Shown: in pieces, positions 17,935-24,195 of the stretch
How positions within the stretch are numbered: position 1 is the stretch's first letter
How the letters are laid out: each line of letters opens with the position of its first letter
NCBI GenBank assembly: GCA_024639165.1
Contig: JAHEIX010000012.1
Coordinates: 4,727-68,726, forward strand
Direction: 5' to 3'
From: UBA7446 sp024639165
GTDB taxonomy: Bacteria; Bacteroidota; Bacteroidia; Flavobacteriales; Flavobacteriaceae
DNA length: 64,000 nucleotides
Position numbers and translations under genes: made by a program
The notes under the pieces: model-generated
Database searches by the model: none
Told to the model about the DNA's origin: nothing
Seen by the model: the letters and a program-made list of their open reading frames with translations, nothing else

Positions 17935-19596
17935 TTACAGTGAAAATCCTCTTTTCCAAGGAATAAAATCGTTTTGACCCAATCTCCGTGCGTTTACTTC
18001 AAGCTCACCACTTGCTACCTTTATAATGTATGACAAAAGCGCTTCGCCACAGCTTTTGACGGTTTCCGTACCATCGATAATGCCACCTGTATTAAAATCA
18101 ATGATGTCATTCATTTTGTTGAAAACAGCAGTATTTGATGATACTTTTATAACGGGTACAGCAGGGTTACCTGTAGGCGTTCCCAACCCTGTTGTAAACA
18201 AAATAATGTTTGCTCCTGAACCAGCAAGACCGGTTGTGGATTCAACATCATTTCCAGGCGTACACAAAAGGTTTAAACCAGGCTTTTCGAGTTGTTCGGT
18301 ATAATCTAAAACATCAACTATTGGTGAGGTTCCTCCTTTTTTTGCAGCACCCGCTGATTTAATGGCGTCTGTTATAAGCCCATCTTTAATATTTCCAGGG
18401 GAAGGATTAGCATAAAATCCAGCTCCTAATGCCGTTGCTTTGGTGTTGTATGCTTTCATTATTTGTGCAAATTTTTGTGCTTTATCTACGTCTACACATC
18501 GGTTTATAAGCTCTTGTTCAACTCCGTTGAGCTCGGGAAATTCAGAAAGGATGGCAGCACCACCGAGACCAACAACCAAATCAGAAACATAACCCAAAGT
18601 TGGATTGGCAGAAATTCCAGAAAAGCCATCCGAACCGCCACATTCTAAGCCAATGCTAAGCTTACTCAGCGGAGCTGGTTCTCTTGATGTTTTATTAGCT
18701 TCAATAAGCCCAACAAATGTTTTTTTGACAGCCTCGGATATAAATGCTGTCTCTGAACTACTTTGTTGTTGCTCTAAAAAATACACGGGCTTTTTTGAGT
18801 CTGGGGCAATACGTTTCAATGCACGTTCAAGAATATCCATTTGCGCATGTTGGCAACCCAAGCTCAAAATAGTTGCACCTGCTACATTAGGATTATTAAT
18901 ATATCCTGCAAGTAAATTACAAAGCGTTATGGCATCAGAAGTTGAGCCTCCGCAACCACCGTCATGTGTTAAAAAGTGTATGCCGTTAACATTGGGAAAC
19001 AGTGGGTTCTTTTGTTTGTTCTGCTTGTTGGCAGTCAGGTCTGCACGCATCAACTCTTGCTCAGAGGCACCCGACTTGTATTTATCAATCAGAAAGGACA
19101 TATCAAAACTTTGCTTGCTTGGGTTCTCATAACCTAGTCCTTTGCGTATGGTATTTTGAAGTGTCTCTATGTTTCTATTTTGGCAAAATACCAACGGAAT
19201 AACAAGCCAGTTATTTTCTGTTCCAACACGACCATCATCACGATGATAGCCTAAAAAAGTTTGTGTTGAAAAATGCGCCGATTTTGGTGCAGTCCAGTTT
19301 TTATTAATATTATTTTGTGGAACCGTATAGCTTTCGGTTTCATGAACAATATTCTGGGTTGTTATTACTTCGCCTTTGTGAATTTTATTATTTGCCTTGC
19401 CAACAATCACTCCATACATATAAACTTCTTCGCCAATAGCAATGTTACGAATGGCAAACTTATGCTTCGCTTTTACGTCAGACACTAGTGCAAAAGAAAC
19501 TCCGTCCAACTCAACAATATCCCCTTTAGATAAATTTGTCAATGCGACTATTATATTATCTGTAGAGTGAATTCTTAATATTTTATTTGGAAACAT
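17935..19596 (-). CDS. UxaA/altronate-dehydratase family sugar-acid dehydratase (probable L-fuconate or L-galactonate dehydratase)
   Basis: This 553-residue protein starts with a SAF domain (residues about 1-90), followed by the large UxaA/GarD-type catalytic domain beginning at FLGYHRDDGRVGTEN. Conserved Cys/Gly-rich motifs HDGGCGGS, SLGCQHAQMD and LGLECGGSDGFSG are typical of the family, which dehydrates D-altronate or D-galactarate to 2-keto-3-deoxy acids. Here it takes the dehydratase step of the L-fucose-type route, which in the best-known bacteria is done by an unrelated enolase-superfamily enzyme. It is the promoter-proximal gene of the ten-gene operon (10296-19596), so transcription must start in the region upstream of 19596. 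The actual sugar acid is inferred. Confidence 0.85.
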   Translation of the reverse strand: MFPNKILRIHSTDNIIVALTNLSKGDIVELDGVSFALVSDVKAKHKFAIRNIAIGEEVYMYGVIVGKANNKIHKGEVITTQNIVHETESYTVPQNNINKNWTAPKSAHFSTQTFLGYHRDDGRVGTENNWLVIPLVFCQNRNIETLQNTIRKGLGYENPSKQSFDMSFLIDKYKSGASEQELMRADLTANKQNKQKNPLFPNVNGIHFLTHDGGCGGSTSDAITLCNLLAGYINNPNVAGATILSLGCQHAQMDILERALKRIAPDSKKPVYFLEQQQSSSETAFISEAVKKTFVGLIEANKTSREPAPLSKLSIGLECGGSDGFSGISANPTLGYVSDLVVGLGGAAILSEFPELNGVEQELINRCVDVDKAQKFAQIMKAYNTKATALGAGFYANPSPGNIKDGLITDAIKSAGAAKKGGTSPIVDVLDYTEQLEKPGLNLLCTPGNDVESTTGLAGSGANIILFTTGLGTPTGNPAVPVIKVSSNTAVFNKMNDIIDFNTGGIIDGTETVKSCGEALLSYIIKVASGELEVNARRLGQNDFIPWKRGFSL

Positions 19597-19747
19597 TAGT
19601 TTTTTCTTATTTAATACAAGATAATAAACTATTTAATATCATTTAATTTGAAAAACATATGCAACTTAAAAAAGAACATTTAAACTATTTTTTGGGATAT
19701 TTTAAGATAACCTTTTTTGGTTCGTTAAATAAAATCTGTTTTTTTCT

Positions 19748-19880
19748 ACCCAAAATTTCCGTCAAGAATTAAATTGAGTTCTTTTATAAAGTTCGAACCC
19801 CCGAAAGTTTGGGTCACGAATAAATCAACAAAAAAGTTGAAATTAAGCAAGCTCAAATAAATAGCTTGCTTTTTTATTTG
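19748..19880 (+). ncRNA. Candidate structured small RNA ending in an intrinsic terminator
   Basis: On the + strand ACCCAAAATTTC (19748-19759) pairs with GAAAGTTTGGGT (19803-19814) with one mismatch. It encloses a smaller hairpin, AAGAATT with AGTTCTT (19764-19783), and a palindromic GTTCGAAC (19791-19798). A perfect 9-bp hairpin followed by T-rich sequence (19845-19880) would end the transcript. No protein gene on the + strand feeds this terminator. I see no convincing promoter, so this is only a candidate; it could equally be the decayed end of a lost gene or mobile element. Confidence 0.3.
19845..19880 (+). terminator. Intrinsic terminator (perfect 9-bp stem, T-rich tail)
   Basis: AAGCAAGCT (19845-19853) and AGCTTGCTT (19863-19871) form a perfect stem with a 9-base loop, followed by TTTTATTT. 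The T-run is on the + strand, pointing away from the - strand sugar operon, and there is no known gene just upstream of it. Confidence 0.75.
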
Positions 19881-19910
19881 GGTGAAGCTGCCGATTCTTT
19901 TGTTGATTTT

Positions 19911-19951
19911 AAAAGGGGGCTACAGACAATTTGAATGTATAGCCCTTTTTA
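19911..19951. terminator. Probable bidirectional terminator, serving the 20050-22065 gene
   Basis: GGGCTA (19917-19922) pairs with TAGCCC (19940-19945). Flanking A and T runs extend the stem through two G-T pairs. T-runs exist on both strands. On the - strand it lies about 100 bases after the stop of the 7TM-HD gene, where a terminator is expected. Confidence 0.65.
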
Positions 19952-20049
19952 TATCCACAAGGTTTCTGTAATTCTCTGTAAAGATAGTGTCCTGTAAAAA
20001 CTAAAAACAACCATTTAGACCCAATAAAAAAAAAGTACGACTGAAATTT

Positions 20050-22065
20050 TTATTCTGGATAGGCAACCCGCAAGTGATAGCTACTGATGAGCTTCTCAAC
20101 CAATACTTTTTTAATTGTTTCAATCTCACGCAGGGTAATGTCAGCCGCTAAGAATTGTTTCTCATCCATTAGGCGCTGCACAATCTTGTCTACAAAGGCA
20201 TTGATTTTCTCTGCTGTGGGTTCTTTTAAACTTTTTGATGCTGCCTCTACGCCATCTGAAATCATGACAATAGCCGTTTCCTTTGAAAAGGGCTTTGGGC
20301 CAGGATATTGAAATTGTTCAATAGCTACATCATCGTTATTCTGTTTCGCCTGTTGATAAAAATAAAGCACGGTTGTTGTGCCGTGATGCGTGCGTATAAA
20401 GTCAACTACCCTATCTGGTAACTTGGCCTTTCTAGCAAGTGTAATCCCATGCAGCACATGCTCAATGATGATTTTAGCACTTACTTCAGAAGAAAGATCA
20501 TCATGTGGACTATAAGAAGCTTGATTTTCACTAAAGAAAACCGGATTTTTCATTTTTCCTATATCGTGATACAAAGCACCCACCCTAGTGAGTAATGTAT
20601 TGGCATCAATAGCATTGGCAGCAGCTTCGGCTATATTGGCCACTTGCAAAGAATGTTGAAATGTTCCGGGGGCTTTATCAGCCAGTTCACGAAGGAGTTT
20701 ACTGTTCGTATCTGAGAGTTCCAACAGGGAGGCATCTGACACCAAACCAAATACCTTTTCAAAAATATAAATAAGCGGTTGTACAAATAAAATAGCTAAA
20801 CCATTCACTACAAAAAGCAGTAATACATCATAGGATAACTGATTCAAATTCCCGTCGTGAATTAGGGTAAAGGCAATATAAGAGACAACATACAATCCCA
20901 CTATAAGTCCTACAGAAATAAACAGTTTTGCACGTCGGTACAGGTCATTGACGGTAAGGGATGCCAAAATACCAGCCATCATCTGTAAAAACATAAATTC
21001 AAAGCTATTGGGAACCAAAAATGCAAGAAGAAATAGAGCAATCATCAAAGAAAATAGCGCAATTCGGGTGTCAAAAAAAGTACGCAAAAGTAAGGGTAGC
21101 ATACAGATAGGTACCGCGTAAACATATAACGGGTTTACATCTACAACTGCTTTTGTCAGTAAGACCATCAACAATATGATAACACACAAAAAGGTAATGC
21201 GCTTGTTGTTTTCAAAGACCAAGGGTCGTGTGCGCCACAAGAACACAAAAAGAAGTAACACAGGGACACTAACCAATAATGTATACCCTAAAATAATCCA
21301 AGCCGTATTGGACTGAGTCCAAGTTTGAGACTCATATTCAAGCTGAAGCGACTGTAATATTTTTAGCTTTTCCCCTTCAACCACCTCACCTTTTGCGATG
21401 ATTCGCGTTCCTTTAGTAACCAATCCACGAATGGACACTATCCCTGCAAGGGCTTCCGAACGAAATTGTGCAGTTAAGGTTTCATCATACGAAACATTGG
21501 GCGTTATCAAAGAGAGCAGATACTGCATACTGGCATCAGATAAAATACCCGTTCCTGCTTCAGTCAATTGATTTTCCAATTCATTTTTAACGTCTATATC
21601 AGCATATAAGTCGGTAAGTTTAATCGTCTTTTTTCTCGTGTTGTTTACCAGCGCAATCTCTTCTTCAAAAAGGGTCTCAGAAAACGACACCACACCAATA
21701 GCATACATGGCTTCGATTGTCGTGCGCCAATTGACAAAAAGAGCATTTGATGCTTCGTTGGCAGGAAGCACAGCGACGTATTGGTCAAAAGTATCAAAGA
21801 CGGCTGGCAATACCTCTTGATCTACCGAAAAGTAGCGTGGAATATTTGCTTTTAAGCGTGTCCGTTCTTCTTCTAACTCATCTGCTGTTTTTTGAATGGG
21901 AAAATCATAGGGTGCCAAAAGGGTTTCATATTGCCAAGGCTTACCCGCTTGTATTTCATATTGGAAGCTACCCGCCCTTGGAAGGAGGTATACTACCACA
22001 CCTACCACAAACAAGAAAAGCAGTATTTTATAGAGTATAGCTTGAAATCTATAAAAGAGCGACAT
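20050..22065 (-). CDS. 7TM-HD family membrane phosphohydrolase (PgpH-like, probable c-di-AMP phosphodiesterase)
   Basis: This 671-residue protein has an N-terminal membrane segment (about residues 10-28), then an extracytoplasmic domain of about 230 residues (7TMR-HDED type). A cluster of about seven hydrophobic segments spans residues about 255-450, followed by a cytoplasmic HD domain. The HD pair is His500-Asp501 in ALYHDIGK, preceded by FQHSLQVANIAEAAA and followed by EHVLHG and RTHHGTT. The architecture is that of PgpH, which degrades c-di-AMP in Listeria and relatives. It is divergent from the NlpC/P60-like gene with a 75-base gap. The family is clear; the nucleotide substrate in this organism is inferred. 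Confidence 0.88.
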   Translation of the reverse strand: MSLFYRFQAILYKILLFLFVVGVVVYLLPRAGSFQYEIQAGKPWQYETLLAPYDFPIQKTADELEEERTRLKANIPRYFSVDQEVLPAVFDTFDQYVAVLPANEASNALFVNWRTTIEAMYAIGVVSFSETLFEEEIALVNNTRKKTIKLTDLYADIDVKNELENQLTEAGTGILSDASMQYLLSLITPNVSYDETLTAQFRSEALAGIVSIRGLVTKGTRIIAKGEVVEGEKLKILQSLQLEYESQTWTQSNTAWIILGYTLLVSVPVLLLFVFLWRTRPLVFENNKRITFLCVIILLMVLLTKAVVDVNPLYVYAVPICMLPLLLRTFFDTRIALFSLMIALFLLAFLVPNSFEFMFLQMMAGILASLTVNDLYRRAKLFISVGLIVGLYVVSYIAFTLIHDGNLNQLSYDVLLLFVVNGLAILFVQPLIYIFEKVFGLVSDASLLELSDTNSKLLRELADKAPGTFQHSLQVANIAEAAANAIDANTLLTRVGALYHDIGKMKNPVFFSENQASYSPHDDLSSEVSAKIIIEHVLHGITLARKAKLPDRVVDFIRTHHGTTTVLYFYQQAKQNNDDVAIEQFQYPGPKPFSKETAIVMISDGVEAASKSLKEPTAEKINAFVDKIVQRLMDEKQFLAADITLREIETIKKVLVEKLISSYHLRVAYPE

Positions 22066-22128
22066 AAAAAAGATTTAAACAAAAATACCACTTTTCAACA
22101 GACAGTAACACGGTCTTCATTTTATCTT

Positions 22129-22136
22129 TATTTTTG
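22129..22136 (+). promoter_or_regulatory. Bacteroidetes -7 box TATTTTTG, 4 bases before the ATG
   Basis: TATTTTTG matches the Bacteroidetes -7 consensus TAnnTTTG. It ends at 22136 and the ATG is at 22141, so transcription would begin at or next to the start codon. No clear -33 TTTG was found at the usual distance. Confidence 0.5.
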
Positions 22137-22140
22137 AACT

Positions 22141-22887
22141 ATGACGTATGGCATTTGTGGGTTGAGTTTAGTTCCGCTACGAGAAGCTGCTCAATTTGAT
22201 GCACCGCTAGTAAGTGAGGTGTTATACGGGGAGTTATTTGAGGTTATTGGAACCAAAAAAAAATGGAGCAACATCAAGCTTGCAGACGGTGCTATGGGGT
22301 GGATTGACAATGCGCAATTTACCGATCTAACGAGTGAAGAATTTGCCAAACTATCCGAGCAGGAACCCAAAACGGCGGTTGATTTAGTTGAGTTTATTTT
22401 AAAAGACAACGCCATACTATTCCCCGTTTCAATTGGAAGCACCATCCAGAACTGCGGCTTTTTAGGTCATCGATTTGAAGGGCAGACCTCGGGCGGCTCT
22501 GTTCAAAAGAAAAGCATTCCCCAAACTGCCTTTAGGTTTCTGAATACCCCCTATAGAAAGGGCGGAAAATCTCCCTTTGGTATTGATGAAGCAGGTTTTA
22601 CGCAAATCGTTTACAAGCTTTGCGGACTGGTGTTGCCTAGAACAGCAACAGAGCAATCAACACTTGGAGAGGTGCTTAGTTTTATAGAAGAGTCCGAGCC
22701 TGGCGATTTGGCTTTCTTTGATGACGAAGAAGGTCGTATTATACATGTTGGAATTGTGCTTGAGAACAACTACATCATCCATGCGGCTGGACAAGTACGC
22801 GTTGATCGTCTAGATCAAACGGGCATCTTTAATGTTGCTAAAAATACACATACGCACCAATTAAGACTCATCAAATCCATTGTATAA
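22141..22887 (+). CDS. SH3-NlpC/P60-type cell-wall protein lacking the catalytic cysteine (probable pseudo-peptidase)
   Basis: This 248-residue protein has no signal peptide visible. Residues about 1-62 are a bacterial SH3 domain (VPLREAA, WSNIKL, GWIDNAQF). Residues about 125-245 are an NlpC/P60 domain of the peptidase C40 type, with PGDLAFFDD and IIHVGI containing the usual His. The nucleophile site, normally GIDCSGF in flavobacterial relatives as I recall them, reads GIDEAGF. Glu150 replaces Cys and Ala replaces Ser, and two adjacent codons (GAA GCA at 22588-22593) are changed while the frame and surrounding residues are intact. Hydrolysis of peptidoglycan stem peptides is therefore unlikely, and binding or regulation is more plausible. 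A terminator follows at once. Confidence 0.85.
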   Translation: MTYGICGLSLVPLREAAQFDAPLVSEVLYGELFEVIGTKKKWSNIKLADGAMGWIDNAQFTDLTSEEFAKLSEQEPKTAVDLVEFILKDNAILFPVSIGSTIQNCGFLGHRFEGQTSGGSVQKKSIPQTAFRFLNTPYRKGGKSPFGIDEAGFTQIVYKLCGLVLPRTATEQSTLGEVLSFIEESEPGDLAFFDDEEGRIIHVGIVLENNYIIHAAGQVRVDRLDQTGIFNVAKNTHTHQLRLIKSIV

Positions 22888-22917
22888 AAAAACCCCGCCA
22901 AGGCGAGGTTTATATTT
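22888..22917. terminator. Bidirectional terminator between convergent genes
   Basis: AAACCCCGCC (22890-22899) pairs with GGCGAGGTTT (22902-22911) with one mismatch, with A-rich sequence before and T-rich sequence after. It lies between the stops of the NlpC/P60-like gene (+) and the TPR gene (-). Confidence 0.8.
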
Positions 22918-22931
22918 TTCAAAAAACAAGA

Positions 22932-24185
22932 CTAGAGATTATCCAACATATCTCTGTATTTCTTAAAATTTGCTGTATCTCCAATTGTTCCAAAAATATT
23001 TTTCAGCGTGGTCAACGCATCAGTATTTTTAGGGTTAATAAAAACCAGCTTTTCTAAATAAGGTACAGCTTCTAGGAAAATACCTTCTCGCTTCTGCTTT
23101 AGGACGTCGTATTTTCTGTTTTCAGCAGCTGAATTTCCCAAGGCATTCATCTGTTCTACGATATCTGCCTCTCCCTCTAAAATTATTGATGCCAAATTAA
23201 GATAGGTAGGCTCATAAGCAGGGTCCAATTCCATTGCCTTTTTGTAATACGAAATTGCTGCATCGCGGTTGCCTTTATTACCGTTCACAACTCCTAAATT
23301 ATAGTACAATACTGCATTGTTTGGATCCTGTGCTATGGCTTCTTCCATAAGCGAAGCAAATCGAGCCTCGTCACCAATTTTGTTATACAAATCAGCTTCG
23401 GTAAGAATTAAGCTTACGTCCTTAGGCGATACAGAACGAGCATCTTTTACAGCTTGCATAGCAGCTTCATTGTCCCCTTTTTGTACATAAATCAACGCAA
23501 TATTCTTAACAATTTCCGGGCGTCTGGATGGGGTTAAATCTTCGCGTAAATCCTTAAAATCTTTGGATTTTTTGTAAATCTCGAAGGTAGCTGCATCAGG
23601 AACCTCTATCTCATCACCAGTAGAAACTTCGGTAGCGTAATAAACTTTCTTTCGCCCCTGATAGTTGAGATCCTTAAGTTTTGTGTAATAAGCCAAAGAG
23701 GTGTCATAATCACCAGCATTAACAGCACTAGAGGCCGCAAAGTATAAATAGTCTATGTTATTTTCAGCATCTAGTTCGTATGCAGTATGCAATAACGTTG
23801 AGGCAGCTAAATATTCGTTTTTGCTATTCAAATCAACCGCTTCGTTAATCAAGTCATTTGTTAAGCTTGGAACATTGATTTCTGCAAGGGAAGAGTACTT
23901 TTTAAGGCTAGCACTTTTCTCAACAGATTTGACCTTGTCAAAAGCAGCAATGGCTTCATCAAAAGCTTTTGTTTTCTGCTTAGAGAGGCCAAGTAAATAA
24001 TAATAGTGTGAGCTGTATTTTGCCTCTGCATTATCGATCAGGGGTTTCATTTCATCTAAGGCTACGAGTGCTTTTTCGTACAGGCTTGCATCAACAAGCT
24101 TTTGCGCAGCTTTAAGCTCCTTTTTTTGTGCCACAGCCGATAAAGAAATTAGGGCAGCTAGAAGCACTTGGGAATAAAATTTCAT
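22932..24185 (-). CDS. Secreted tetratricopeptide-repeat protein
   Basis: This 417-residue protein has a signal peptide (cleavage near Ala19-Gln20). TPR helices run through most of it: residues about 25-90, 125-165, 225-345 (including AVLYYNLGVVNGNKGNRDAAISYY-type repeats with DPNNA and DPAYEP turns) and a last unit near 370-405. TPR proteins hold other proteins together; no catalytic motif is visible. It is 10 bases downstream of gyrA on the same strand and probably shares its transcript. It is likely periplasmic or an outer-membrane-associated scaffold. The specific partner is unknown. Confidence 0.82.
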   Translation of the reverse strand: MKFYSQVLLAALISLSAVAQKKELKAAQKLVDASLYEKALVALDEMKPLIDNAEAKYSSHYYYLLGLSKQKTKAFDEAIAAFDKVKSVEKSASLKKYSSLAEINVPSLTNDLINEAVDLNSKNEYLAASTLLHTAYELDAENNIDYLYFAASSAVNAGDYDTSLAYYTKLKDLNYQGRKKVYYATEVSTGDEIEVPDAATFEIYKKSKDFKDLREDLTPSRRPEIVKNIALIYVQKGDNEAAMQAVKDARSVSPKDVSLILTEADLYNKIGDEARFASLMEEAIAQDPNNAVLYYNLGVVNGNKGNRDAAISYYKKAMELDPAYEPTYLNLASIILEGEADIVEQMNALGNSAAENRKYDVLKQKREGIFLEAVPYLEKLVFINPKNTDALTTLKNIFGTIGDTANFKKYRDMLDNL

Positions 24186-24195
24186 ATTAAGTAGT

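Larger units (their letters stand above)
19597..20049. other. Gene-free stretch with inverted repeats, between the sugar operon and the housekeeping region
   Basis: No plausible gene was found in these 453 bases. The part next to 19596 is very A/T rich and must carry the promoter of the ten-gene - strand operon, but I could not identify a clear TAnnTTTG box there. Bases 19748-19951 hold several inverted repeats: an imperfect 12-bp stem (19748-19759 with 19803-19814), a perfect 12-bp pair AAATCAACAAAA (19822-19833) with TTTTGTTGATTT (19898-19909), and the two terminator hairpins listed separately. Bases 19952-20049 show nothing recognisable. Confidence 0.6.

Noticed and set aside
18605..19132. 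175-codon + strand frame inside the UxaA-type dehydratase gene
   Set aside because: It is antisense to conserved dehydratase motifs and encodes a low-complexity Ser/Leu-rich sequence.
19786..19816. Possible tRNA fragment (TTCGAAC like a T-loop)
   Set aside because: The flanking bases do not form a T-arm stem, there is no anticodon arm or acceptor stem at the right distance, and no CCA or discriminator pattern. The motif is just the palindrome GTTCGAAC inside a larger inverted repeat.
20050..22065. Possible two-component or chemotaxis receptor
   Set aside because: The membrane segments are followed by an HD phosphohydrolase domain, with no histidine kinase or methyl-accepting domain.
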